A DNA stretch of 64,000 nucleotides from Paenibacillus crassostreae (GCF_001857945.1 NZ_CP017770.1:2046001-2110000); one strand, 5' to 3'. Counted from the stretch's first letter, positions 9,268 to 16,939 are shown. Numbers and translations are program-made. The notes: generated by a model from the sequence alone, not told the origin.

Positions 9268-9663
9268 TTATTTCTCAAGGAGAAATCCAACGTCTCCATT
9301 TTTCGTATAAATGACATGATCTGCACCCATTCCTCGATAGACCCCTCGAGGGCTAGAGTATCGGGTTATAATGTATATCTCACGCGTCGTCCATGGACGA
9401 CATATTTGAAGATATCTACAACTTAAGTTAAGACTACTTTCGAAAATATAAATCCTTCCCACTGCCACATGTGGTACAATCCACTTTTTAGTCATATAAG
9501 TATCGATTCTAACAACATGTTTTGCACCCATTTCTAGGTAATCCAGTTCTTCTGTACGGCTGTTAGTCAGCACCGCAAATGACTTTTTATTATAAATTAA
9601 TTGGTTTACGAATTTCCGTCCGTCCTCATTAGGAGCGATAACCAAAATGACATCATCTTCCAT
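9268..9663 (-). CDS. RCK/TrkA-N-like protein, first gene of the kdp operon
   Basis: A 131-aa soluble protein. Its C-terminal half (CRYLQICRPW, then a REIYIITR strand, then YRGMGADHVIYT) follows the pattern of RCK/TrkA-N domains of potassium transporters (strand, residue-pair, then LGADxVI). The N-terminal half DVILVIAPNEDG replaces the canonical GxGxxG, so nucleotide binding may be altered. It has a TAGGAGG site 8 nt before the ATG and lies directly after the riboswitch terminator. I infer a regulatory role in K+ transport. Family placement is by eye and could be wrong. Confidence 0.5.
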   Translation of the reverse strand: MEDDVILVIAPNEDGRKFVNQLIYNKKSFAVLTNSRTEELDYLEMGAKHVVRIDTYMTKKWIVPHVAVGRIYIFESSLNLSCRYLQICRPWTTREIYIITRYSSPRGVYRGMGADHVIYTKNGDVGFLLEK

Positions 9664-9693
9664 TATTAGGTCCTCCTATACGTTTAAAGACAA

Positions 9694-9738
9694 CAAAAAA
9701 GAAGCTCAGCGAAAAAGTAGCTTTCCCAGAGCTTCTTT
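9694..9738 (-). terminator. Riboswitch-controlled terminator of the kdp leader
   Basis: On the minus strand, GAAGCTC pairs with GAGCTTC and is followed by a run of six T. It lies about 60 nt after the second c-di-AMP aptamer and 31 nt before the first kdp-operon gene, so it is the likely expression platform: ligand binding would favour termination, as in other ydaO-type OFF switches. Confidence 0.8.
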
Positions 9739-9800
9739 GTTAGTCCATGACAAAATAAATCCACGAACCAGCCAGAAGGCGGTTTGCTGCCTCTCCCTGT

Positions 9801-9964
9801 ACGCTTACGAGGTTAGCTGTCGGATTCGGGCGAGAGAGTCGCCCTATTCCCGGCTTTGAAATACAATAGCCGAAAAATTCACCCCATGGAAACATCCGGC
9901 GTTTACGCAGCAGACATCTCCGATTGGTTCCCCCGTTTCTGAATTTCACAGAATTCAGCGTTCA
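9801..9964 (-). ncRNA. c-di-AMP riboswitch (ydaO/yuaA type), proximal copy
   Basis: The minus strand carries the conserved ydaO-aptamer blocks in order: CGGGGGAACC, GGGGTGAAT, a hairpin, AGGGCGACTCTC, and CCGAATCCGACAGCTAACC followed by CTCGTAAGCG. ACGCT and AGCGT at the two ends can form P1. These aptamers bind c-di-AMP and switch off K+ uptake genes in Firmicutes. This copy is linked to the terminator at 9694-9738. Confidence 0.93.
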
Positions 9965-10065
9965 AGACATTCTTTCAACATCCATCACAATTAATAACCG
10001 CAGAGCAGCTTGAGCGCCCTTCGATCGATAGTTTCGATCACAAGATTCATCATTCCTCTCTCAAA

Positions 10066-10250
10066 CTTAAGCTTACGAGGTTAGCTGTCGGATTCGAGCG
10101 GTGAGAGTCGCTCTACCTAGATAAGGCTTAATAGCCTTATCTAGGATTCACCCCTGTAGCTTCCTAATTTCGACTCTCACACCGAAAAAAGGTTGCTACG
10201 TTTGGTTCCCCCGTTCCCCACCTTAAAGGTAGGGACTCAGCAAAACTAAG
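10066..10250 (-). ncRNA. c-di-AMP riboswitch (ydaO/yuaA type), distal copy
   Basis: A second aptamer lies about 100 nt upstream of the proximal copy, with the same blocks: ACGGGGGAACC, GGGGTGAATCC, an AT-rich hairpin (CCTAGATAAGG / CCTTATCTAGG), GAGCGACTCTC and TCGAATCCGACAGCTAACC with CTCGTAAGC. I see no hairpin with a T-run between the two aptamers, so both probably act on one terminator. Confidence 0.92.
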
Positions 10251-10285
10251 AATTGAAAATAATAACAATTTGTATTTCGATATGA

Positions 10286-10314
10286 ATCATACACCCGCCC
10301 CAAATTAGTGTAAA
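10286..10314 (-). promoter_or_regulatory. Sigma-A-like promoter of the kdp operon
   Basis: On the minus strand, TTTACA and TATGAT are separated by 17 bp, each one mismatch from consensus. The expected transcription start near 10280 lies about 30 nt before the distal c-di-AMP aptamer. Confidence 0.7.
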
Positions 10315-10363
10315 GGTGACTCGAGGCCTTCTTAAAAGGAAATTTCAATCATTCAGGTTAATA

Positions 10364-10462
10364 ATGGCGCTTACAATGATATTTCTCTCCTTCCTGCTTG
10401 TTCATGCTCTCTATATCTCATTTTTGGATTATTATGATGATTCTTGGGATTTACCCCTATAA
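10364..10462 (+). CDS. Possible 32-aa membrane peptide
   Basis: A short plus-strand frame encodes a hydrophobic N-terminus (MALTMIFLSFLLVHALYISF) and an acidic tail (LDYYDDSWDLPL). The composition fits a small membrane protein, and an AGG-type site is close to the ATG, though weak. It lies opposite the region upstream of the kdp promoter. It could be chance coding; no family is recognised. Confidence 0.25.
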   Translation: MALTMIFLSFLLVHALYISFLDYYDDSWDLPL

Positions 10463-10467
10463 ACAAA

Positions 10468-10500
10468 ATAGGCCCCGCCAGTTAACTAACCGGCGGAACC
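10468..10500 (-). terminator. Terminator after the DUF4097-like lipoprotein gene
   Basis: CCGCC and GTTA arms pair with TAAC and GGCGG around a short loop; on the minus strand the stem is followed by CCTATTTTGTTT. It is placed to end the transcript of the minus-strand gene that stops at 10617. Confidence 0.6.
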
Positions 10501-10507
10501 TTGTGTC

Positions 10508-10547
10508 AATATATATTCTAAAAGGGGGTACTTTTAGAATATATATT
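10508..10547. repeat. Perfect 17-bp inverted repeat with 6-nt loop
   Basis: Arms AATATATATTCTAAAAG and its exact complement surround GGGGTA. It has no T-run and lies between a lipoprotein stop codon and its terminator. Possible protein-binding site, RNA hairpin or small element remnant. Confidence 0.7.
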
Positions 10548-10616
10548 CTCGCTTAAATTGAGATGATAGAAAGCTTAAAATTTCATAAATTAATTGTTCT
10601 TATTTTCGTAGATGAC

Positions 10617-11510
10617 TTAAGGACGCTCTACTGCGATGGAGCCCACAGCTGAAGTGAGCGATAATAATGGCCCACCTCCATTGATGTCGCTTTTACCTTT
10701 ATTAACTCCTGTAATTTGTCCGAGATCACTTTCAACATTCAAGCTACATTGAAGAGTTCCAGCTAGTGTAGTAGTAATCCCACCAACTTCCGTATTCACC
10801 TTGAGACTGCTATCACTTTCCATCTGTTCAATCCCGAGTTGAATTCGACCGACATCTGATTGTACAGTGGATTCCCCTTGAATCTGTGCACCCTCAATAT
10901 TGATCGTGCCCACATCACTTACAACATCATAGTTCCCTTTTAGATTCCGAAGTGTCAATTCACCCACATTATTTGTGAGATCGAATTGATTCACCGAGTC
11001 CGGTAACTCTACCTTATAATCAATGCTGAACTCTGAGAATCCGTATTTATCCTCTGCCCATGTCCACAAAGATTTCTTGGAGTTACCTTGGGGATGTGTA
11101 ACAATCTTCAATTGATCCCCTTGTACCACGACCGAGACTTCAGCTTGATCCAGGATTTCTTGGTATTTTGCTTCACGTAATGATGATTTCGGAAATGAGA
11201 GTGTTGCGTTCACGATAAGGTTATCATCTGTAGCTGCTATAACTTCAATATTTCCTACCGCATTATCCATATTCAGGGTCGATGCAGAGCCTACCTCTTG
11301 TGTGAGTGATATCTCTTTTTGCAACCCATCTTTCTTCAATTCCGCACTCCAATCTGAGCTGATATTCTGAGCTGTATCCCCGATGGCTTCTGTCACTTCT
11401 CCGATGCCCGTCTTGAACATTTCATCAGTCTCATTAGTACATCCAGCCAATATCACCAGCGAAACGACTGTTACTATCATCACTTTTAAAAACTTAGGTT
11501 TTCTGTGCAT
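10617..11510 (-). CDS. DUF4097-like (toast-rack) lipoprotein
   Basis: A 297-aa protein with a basic N-terminus, a hydrophobic stretch and a lipobox LVILAGC, so it is predicted to be exported and anchored at the membrane outer face. The rest is a repeated beta pattern (NNVGELTLRN, SDVGTINIEG, SDVGRIQLG, TEVGGITTTL, SDLGQITG, SAVGSIAV), typical of the DUF4097 beta-roll found in LiaG-like proteins. The frame reaches 11603, but the ATG at 11510 has a GGAGGAG site and puts the signal peptide at the N-terminus. Ligand and role are unknown; envelope stress is only a guess from the family. Confidence 0.7.
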   Translation of the reverse strand: MHRKPKFLKVMIVTVVSLVILAGCTNETDEMFKTGIGEVTEAIGDTAQNISSDWSAELKKDGLQKEISLTQEVGSASTLNMDNAVGNIEVIAATDDNLIVNATLSFPKSSLREAKYQEILDQAEVSVVVQGDQLKIVTHPQGNSKKSLWTWAEDKYGFSEFSIDYKVELPDSVNQFDLTNNVGELTLRNLKGNYDVVSDVGTINIEGAQIQGESTVQSDVGRIQLGIEQMESDSSLKVNTEVGGITTTLAGTLQCSLNVESDLGQITGVNKGKSDINGGGPLLSLTSAVGSIAVERP

Positions 11511-11953
11511 ACTAAGGAACTCCTCCATTATGACAACTATTTTTTGATATTTCTGATGGTAACGTATAGATGTTAGTATACAACAAGAGGAAATCATTAA
11601 CACTCCATCCGCAGGCTAATATTCTACTGGACTTAAGTCGGGGTAAGATCATCTTTCGAAGCAGAAAAAACGCTGATTAATCCTGAGAAAAGCTAAAAAC
11701 TTGCTTAGTGGTATTAAGTTATATTCCTGATATCCTTTGATTTGTAATAAATCATTTAAAGCGGCAAACCGTTATGTGGTTTTCTCTTCTAGCCACGGAA
11801 AATCATCATTGGTGCTTGGACGATTTTCATCAACAAGGATAAAACAGATCAAACGCCTGATCTAATCCGAAAGAAATAACTACCTTACTGCGTTACTCGG
11901 CGGTCAATTTGCGCATAACCGTTTTACCCTTACGCTGATCGTTCGACATAACA

Positions 11954-11980
11954 AAAAAACTCCTACTATATTACCGTAGG
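11954..11980 (-). terminator. Terminator-like hairpin
   Basis: On the minus strand, TCCTAC pairs with GTAGGA across a 9-nt loop and is followed by seven T. It could end the transcript of the MTH1187-type gene (stop at 12169) or an undetected RNA in between. Confidence 0.55.
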
Positions 11981-12117
11981 AAGCTTCATATTTACCGAGA
12001 TTATACGCTGACGTTCATATAATTTAGTGCTAGGAAAGTGTAGGAATTACGTTAGCCTATCCGCTACATTCAACGAGTGACAAACGTTGATAGTACGGGA
12101 AAAACTAACGAAAGATG

Positions 12118-12165
12118 CTGATGAAAGAAATTGAACCCCCGACCTACGCATTACCTGGTAGATTG
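12118..12165 (-). other. tRNA 3'-half-like remnant
   Basis: The minus strand reads a tRNA-like 3' half: a GCGTAGGTC variable-loop-like piece then GGGGGTTCAATT resembling the T-arm. The T-stem is mostly mismatched and no acceptor partner, D-arm or CCA is seen, so it is not a functional tRNA. It may be an attachment-site scar. Confidence 0.3.
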
Positions 12166-12168
12166 GGA

Positions 12169-12471
12169 TTACTTTAATCGATCTTGAACAGACTGTATCT
12201 TCTGTGCACTGGATGACAACTTATCCCGACGATCATCTAGTTTAACAGAAGTCGATACTCGTTCTGCTCCTGAACTAAATGGAGATTCATGCAAAGCAGC
12301 AATAGCTTTCCACACCATACCAAGGGGACCTTCTATAATGGTACTCATCGATGTTAACTGATATGTTATGCCTTCTTGTTCTTTCAGAACTCGTTGCATA
12401 TCTGCTACGTAAGCACTTAGACTTGTCGTCTGCGTTCCGATCGGAATGACGGTTACTTCTGCAATAGCCAT
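12169..12471 (-). CDS. MTH1187-family thiamine-binding protein
   Basis: A 100-aa protein (MAIAEVTVIPIGTQTTSLSAY) of the MTH1187/YkoF-like superfamily (PF01910, formerly DUF77), with the family core YQLTSMSTIIEG and VWKAIAALHE. These small ferredoxin-like proteins bind thiamine or its pyrimidine precursors. A TAGGAGGTG ribosome site precedes the ATG. It is alone here, with no TPP riboswitch, unlike the second family member at 45093 inside the thi operon. Confidence 0.8.
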   Translation of the reverse strand: MAIAEVTVIPIGTQTTSLSAYVADMQRVLKEQEGITYQLTSMSTIIEGPLGMVWKAIAALHESPFSSGAERVSTSVKLDDRRDKLSSSAQKIQSVQDRLK

Positions 12472-12485
12472 ATGACACCTCCTAA

Positions 12486-12609
12486 AAGTTTTGATAATGA
12501 AATTACTTCTTGAATCAGCTTCTTCAAAACTACTTCGAAAGCATATTCTTAAGTTTTGATAATGAAATTACTTCTTGATTGAGCTTCTCCAAAACTACTT
12601 CGGAAGCAT
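12486..12609. repeat. Two tandem 59-bp direct repeats
   Basis: Copies at 12486-12544 and 12551-12609 begin AAGTTTTGATAATGAAATTA and end ACTTCGRAAGCAT, with only a few differences. Each copy contains AGTTTTG and CAAAACT, which can pair. The pair lies just upstream of the MTH1187 gene. Confidence 0.8.
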
Positions 12610-12780
12610 AAACTTAGTTTTGTGATTTTACTACGTTTCTGATTCATTGTAGCGAATTCATAATTATTTCGCAAAATAAAGACACACAATTTTCATTACT
12701 TTTTTTATTCTAAGCTGTAGTAGGTCTCGGAGGTTTTTCATTCATTTTCATGGAATTCTTTCATTCTAGTTTATTTACAA

Positions 12781-12827
12781 ACACAATATATTGAGTTAGA
12801 TTTATATAGAAATACTAAATATAGTGA
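12781..12827 (+). promoter_or_regulatory. Two NrdR-like boxes upstream of nrdD
   Basis: ACACAATATATTGAGT (12781-12796) and ATACTAAATATAGTGA (12812-12827) each match about 13 of 16 positions of the NrdR palindrome acaCwAtATaTwGtgt. Their starts are 31 bp apart, the usual three-turn spacing of paired NrdR boxes, and they overlap the expected promoter region. Confidence 0.65.
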
Positions 12828-13063
12828 ATTCAGGTGATCCGGCTAGTAATAGTTCGAGTCTTAAAAGGGAAGTATGGTGCAAATCCATCACGGTCCCGCC
12901 ACTGTAATCCAAGAATCAACCTGCATCATGCAGAGAAGTAGGCTCAAGCTTATGCCACTGTAAGCACTACTTATGGGAAGGCGCTAGTGCCTAAATAAAC
13001 GGACATCATCTACATATAGATAACGAAGCCGTTAACTTGGAGAGTCAGGAGACCTGCCTGTTG
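12826..13063 (+). ncRNA. Cobalamin (adenosylcobalamin) riboswitch
   Basis: The conserved blocks are present in order: CAGGTG, GGGAAGTATGGTGCAAATCC, CGGTCCCGCCACTGTAA, GCCACTG, GGGAAGGCG and GAGTCAGGAGACCTGCC. Downstream, TCCTA (13080-) can pair with TAGGA (13092-13096), which overlaps the nrdD ribosome site, so control is probably translational. High B12 would repress this B12-independent ribonucleotide reductase. Confidence 0.93.
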
Positions 13064-13112
13064 GACCAATATAACAAATCCTACGAGGATATAGGAAGGT
13101 TGGAATTTATTC

Positions 13113-15089
13113 ATGGTACTTATGGAAACAAGAAGTGGTGTCTCTGAAGAAGAAGAGCAAATGTTGCGTGAAGTATCGGGTCTCGGACATGATATCACAG
13201 AGAGCCTCAATGTAGAAATGCTCCGCGAGAACGCCAATCTGAATGGAGAAAGCTTTTCAGGTAAAATAGGTAAATTCGGCAGTGAATATGCTAAATGGTA
13301 CGCAAGATATTACATAGTCCCCGAAAAGCTCATGACTGCCGTAGATCATAATGATTTATATGTTCACGACCTTGATCAATACGCGGTAGGTAGCACGAAC
13401 TGTATCTTCATCCCATTCGATAAACTTCTGGCACGAGGCTTCAGTACGGGTAGTGGTAGTGTTCGCACTCCACAGTCTATATCTACTGCTATGGCTCTCG
13501 TGGCGATCATATTCCAATGTCAACAGAATTCTCAATATGGCGGAGTCTCCGGAAGTAAGTTAGATCATGATCTAGCTCCATATATCGCTAAGTCATTTGC
13601 GAAGCATTTTCATAAAGGTGTACTCTACTTTGATGAGAATCTTCCGCTCGAAGAGCATAACATCACACTTGGCAGTTTGACATTATGCAACTCTCATCCA
13701 CGTTCATATTCTTTTGCAGTACAGGAGACTAAGATAGAATGCCTTCAGGCTGCGGAGAGCTTAATACATAATTTGAATACGATGTCTAGTCGGGCTGGAG
13801 GTCAGATCCCATTCACCAGTATTAACTACGGTACCTGCACCTCGCTTGAGGGCCAAATGATTATTGATAGCCTACTCAGTGCAACAATGAACGGACTGGG
13901 AAGTGGCGAAACACCTGTATTCCCCATTCAGATATTCAAATGTAAGCGTGGCGTCAATCAATCACCAGAAGACCCGAACTATGATCTATTCTTGAAGGCC
14001 GTAGAATGCTCAACCAAACGCTTGTATCCTAATTTTGCTAACCTAGATGCTCCTTTCAATTTACAGTATTATGATCCAACCGATCCCAATACCGAATTTG
14101 CTACTATGGGTTGCCGTACTCGTGTGCTTGCTGACCGACATGGTCGTAACCGCTTGTCCGGCAAAGGTAATTTATCCTTCAATACCATTAATCTCGTGAA
14201 GTTGGGCATCAAACACGGTATCGTTAATGGCCGTACTGTGCCTCATGAAGTAGATTTTCAGCGAGATCTCTATCATTTCTTAGATATTGCACTTAATGGT
14301 CTATTACACCGTTACAAAATCCAAGCTCGGCAACCTGCTAAAGCATCTGATTTCATGATGCGTGAGGGCGTCTGGGAAGGTGGAGAACTACTAGATTCTG
14401 ACGAGTCCGTCGAAGAATGTTTGAAGCATGGTAGCTTGTCCATTGGTTTTATCGGTCTAGCTGAATGTATGAAAGCTATGTATGGTAAACATCATGCTGA
14501 GAGTGAAGAAGTATATGCCACGGCCTTGGAACTTATCTCATCGATGCGTCGCTACTGTGATATGAAGAGTGAGGAGCATGATCTTAATATTACGTTAATG
14601 GCTACACCAGCTGAAGGCCTGTCTGGAAAGTTCACCAAGAAGGATCGCGAAGTATTCGGCTCTATCCCAGGTGTCACAGATCGTGAATACTACACTAACT
14701 CTTTCCACGTACCCGTGTATTACAACCTACCAGCTGCACGGAAGATTTCACTGGAAGCTCCCTTTCATGAATTATGTAATGCCGGAGCTATCTCTTATAT
14801 TGAATTAGATGGAAATGTTCGTAGTAACCAGACCGCTTTTCTAAAAATAGTTCAGTATGCACTATCCCAGAACATCAGCTATTTCAGCATTAACCATCCA
14901 ATCGATCGATGTGGTTCTTGCCATTACGAAGGCATAATTGGAGATACTTGCCCTATCTGTGGTACGAAGGAGACAGATGTGCCTATGTATCGCTTACGGC
15001 GAGTGACTGGTTATCTAACAGGTGATTATCAGACACGATTTAATGCTGCGAAGCAAGCTGAAGTAAGAGATCGGGTCAAACATAGATGA
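13113..15089 (+). CDS. nrdD: Anaerobic (class III) ribonucleoside-triphosphate reductase
   Basis: A 658-aa glycyl-radical enzyme that reduces NTPs to dNTPs without oxygen. The C-terminus has the zinc site C600/C603/C613/C616 (CGSC...CPIC) and the glycyl-radical motif RVTGYLTG with Gly633. The protein starts only about 40 residues before the catalytic-core motif ENANLNGES, so the usual N-terminal ATP-cone regulatory domain of about 100 residues is missing. ATG at 13113 or at 13122 are both possible starts. It overlaps nrdG by 4 nt and is controlled by NrdR-like boxes and the cobalamin riboswitch. Confidence 0.95.
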   Translation: MVLMETRSGVSEEEEQMLREVSGLGHDITESLNVEMLRENANLNGESFSGKIGKFGSEYAKWYARYYIVPEKLMTAVDHNDLYVHDLDQYAVGSTNCIFIPFDKLLARGFSTGSGSVRTPQSISTAMALVAIIFQCQQNSQYGGVSGSKLDHDLAPYIAKSFAKHFHKGVLYFDENLPLEEHNITLGSLTLCNSHPRSYSFAVQETKIECLQAAESLIHNLNTMSSRAGGQIPFTSINYGTCTSLEGQMIIDSLLSATMNGLGSGETPVFPIQIFKCKRGVNQSPEDPNYDLFLKAVECSTKRLYPNFANLDAPFNLQYYDPTDPNTEFATMGCRTRVLADRHGRNRLSGKGNLSFNTINLVKLGIKHGIVNGRTVPHEVDFQRDLYHFLDIALNGLLHRYKIQARQPAKASDFMMREGVWEGGELLDSDESVEECLKHGSLSIGFIGLAECMKAMYGKHHAESEEVYATALELISSMRRYCDMKSEEHDLNITLMATPAEGLSGKFTKKDREVFGSIPGVTDREYYTNSFHVPVYYNLPAARKISLEAPFHELCNAGAISYIELDGNVRSNQTAFLKIVQYALSQNISYFSINHPIDRCGSCHYEGIIGDTCPICGTKETDVPMYRLRRVTGYLTGDYQTRFNAAKQAEVRDRVKHR

Positions 15090-15592
15090 ATATTTGTGGA
15101 TACTATCCTGAATCCATTAATGAAGGTGATGACCTGCGGGCCGTCATCTTTCTTAGCGGCTGTCGTCACCGTTGCTCAGGATGCTTCAATCCGGCAACGT
15201 GGAATTTTAACTACGGAGAACCTTTTACGGAACAGCGTCAACAAGAGATCATCACTGAAATGGCTAATAATCAGTTACTCGGGGGTATGACACTTGCTGG
15301 AGGAGATCCTTTCTTCTCAGCCGATGAGGCTGCTGATTTCATTGATAATGTTCGTGCCGCTATCCCTAACTTCTCTGTGTGGATCTATACTGGTTATATC
15401 TACGAGGATCTCATCGTCTCCGTGGATTCAGCTGAATACCGTCTGCTTATGAAATGCCAAGTTGTGATCGACGGTCCTTTCATTGAATCTTTAAAAAACA
15501 CCAGTCTTCCCTATCGTGGAAGTTCCAATCAGCGGATTATAGATATTCAGTCTAGCATAAGATATAACGATGCTGTAGAGTTAACTACCTAA
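15086..15592 (+). CDS. nrdG: Anaerobic ribonucleotide reductase activating protein
   Basis: A 168-aa radical-SAM activase. The cluster motif CRHRCSGC (Cys 26, 30, 33) binds the [4Fe-4S] cluster and AGGDP is the SAM-contact motif. NrdG generates the glycyl radical on NrdD. The ATG overlaps the nrdD TGA (ATGA), showing translational coupling. Length is typical for the family. Confidence 0.95.
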   Translation: MNICGYYPESINEGDDLRAVIFLSGCRHRCSGCFNPATWNFNYGEPFTEQRQQEIITEMANNQLLGGMTLAGGDPFFSADEAADFIDNVRAAIPNFSVWIYTGYIYEDLIVSVDSAEYRLLMKCQVVIDGPFIESLKNTSLPYRGSSNQRIIDIQSSIRYNDAVELTT

Positions 15593-15608
15593 TTATGATA
15601 AGGAATGA

Positions 15609-16274
15609 GTGGCCATTATGGACTTCTCGAAACATTTTATTAACATACAGAAGGGTCGATGGGATATGATCGTAGTAGATGCCGTAGTCGGCGCAGGAAA
15701 AACAACATTAATGAAAATATTAGCAGATGAGCGGGGTTTAACAACTTTTGAAGAGCCTGTAGTCGATAATCCGCTATTAGATAAATTTTATCATGATCGT
15801 GAAAGGTATAGCTTTAGCTTACAAATATTTTTCCTGAATCAACGATTTCGTCATATAAAAGAAGCAGCGAAAATCAACAATGCTGTATTAGATCGTTCAA
15901 TTTATGGAGATCTAATATTTGCACGAATGCTTTATGATAATGGTGAAATGTCGAGCGAAGAATTCAATTTGTATGTGAACCTGTTTGAGAATATGATTGA
16001 GCATTGCCAAGCTCCCAAACTGATGATTTACTTAGAGATTTCTGTTGATGAAGCGATTCAACGTATAATACAACGAGGACGCGATTATGAACAAATTGTG
16101 GAACATTCCTATTGGGAAAGACTTAATTATTATTATAGAGAATACTTCAATCAATATAATTCCTCACCCGTCCTTACGATTAATGTAGATGGACTTGATT
16201 TCGAGAAGAGCCCCATTGATCGACAATATGTATTATCAAAAATTGATCAGAAGCTTCTAGAATTAATGGAGTAA
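15609..16274 (+). CDS. Deoxynucleoside kinase
   Basis: A 221-aa P-loop kinase of the dGK/dCK family. It has the Walker A DAVVGAGKTT near residues 24-33, the FEEP motif, the DRSIYGD catalytic motif near residue 95 and a lid region with RIIQRGRDYE. It phosphorylates deoxynucleosides for dNTP salvage. It follows nrdG by 16 nt, so the operon combines de novo reduction and salvage. The start is GTG at 15609 or ATG at 15618; the AAGGA site at 15600 fits neither spacing perfectly. Confidence 0.88.
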   Translation: MAIMDFSKHFINIQKGRWDMIVVDAVVGAGKTTLMKILADERGLTTFEEPVVDNPLLDKFYHDRERYSFSLQIFFLNQRFRHIKEAAKINNAVLDRSIYGDLIFARMLYDNGEMSSEEFNLYVNLFENMIEHCQAPKLMIYLEISVDEAIQRIIQRGRDYEQIVEHSYWERLNYYYREYFNQYNSSPVLTINVDGLDFEKSPIDRQYVLSKIDQKLLELME

Positions 16275-16292
16275 AACCTCTCAATCCACAAA

Positions 16293-16328
16293 AACGGAGT
16301 CGAGTCTGTTATCAGATTCCACTCCGTT
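16293..16328. terminator. Terminator after the nrdD-nrdG-dNK operon
   Basis: AACGGAGT and ACTCCGTT arms with an inner partially paired loop, flanked by A- and T-rich ends. It sits between two converging genes and can serve both. Confidence 0.7.
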
Positions 16329-16369
16329 ATTTATATTTAGCCTATTATATGACAACATCATGATTTCAA

Positions 16370-16939
16370 TTATAACTTCAATTGATTGTTTTGTTGCTTC
16401 ATTTCACTTCTTAGTCTAGTTTCACTGACCAATTCCTCGAGAGCGGCATTTAATCGTAACTTCAACTCTTCCGCTATCTCCATTCCTCCATCTTCCTTAC
16501 GAACAACCTGTGAGTCAACTGTGTAGACCCCACCAAGTATATATCTCGCTCCAAGTGCAGACAACACAGGCTTTAGAGCATAATCGATTGCGAGTAGATG
16601 CGCCATACTTCCTCCAATAAACAGAGGTAACGTGATTTTTCCTGCAAAGCCTTTTTGCGGAACCAAATCCAAGAAGGTCTTGAGTACGCCCGTATATGAC
16701 GCCTTATACACTGGACTTGCTACAATAACAGCATCAGCTTCTGCTAATAATCCGTTAGCTTTGACAATAGGTTCACTTTCAAATTTGGTATGAATGAGAT
16801 CTTCTGGGGGTAGCTTAGCCACATCGATTCGACTCACTTCAATTCCAGAATCAGAAAGAATCTTCTCTAAGTATTCAATGACAGCTTGAAGTCTTGAAGT
16901 AAGAGAAGGATTTCCGTTAATTACAACAATTTTAGCCAT
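16370..16939 (-). CDS. NADPH-dependent FMN reductase (SsuE-type)
   Basis: A 189-aa flavodoxin-fold protein. The N-terminal VVINGNPSLTSR is the FMN phosphate-binding loop and ASPVYKASYTGVLKTFLDLV is the second flavin motif of the NADPH:FMN reductase family. This branch (SsuE/MsuE) supplies FMNH2 to sulfonate monooxygenases, but no ssuABCD genes are adjacent, so the partner is unknown. An AAAAGGAGA site precedes the ATG. The last ~20 residues are basic and glutamine-rich. Confidence 0.8.
   Translation of the reverse strand: MAKIVVINGNPSLTSRLQAVIEYLEKILSDSGIEVSRIDVAKLPPEDLIHTKFESEPIVKANGLLAEADAVIVASPVYKASYTGVLKTFLDLVPQKGFAGKITLPLFIGGSMAHLLAIDYALKPVLSALGARYILGGVYTVDSQVVRKEDGGMEIAEELKLRLNAALEELVSETRLRSEMKQQNNQLKL

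Larger units (their letters stand above)
11511..12168. other. Long non-coding stretch with decayed sequence
   Basis: About 650 bases without a convincing gene. It holds short broken frames on the minus strand, a terminator-like hairpin at 11954-11980 and a tRNA-like fragment near 12118-12165. I see no intact CDS. The content suggests remnants of an older insertion. Confidence 0.5.

Noticed and set aside
12118..12165. Functional tRNA gene
   Set aside because: Only a T-arm-like half with a mismatched stem; no D-arm, anticodon arm or acceptor stem.
12486..12609. CRISPR array
   Set aside because: Only two adjacent repeats of 59 bp with a 6-bp gap; no spacers and no cas genes.
13010..13237. Minus-strand frame across the riboswitch-nrdD junction
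   Set aside because: It lies opposite the cobalamin riboswitch and the nrdD start and has no ribosome site; shadow frame.
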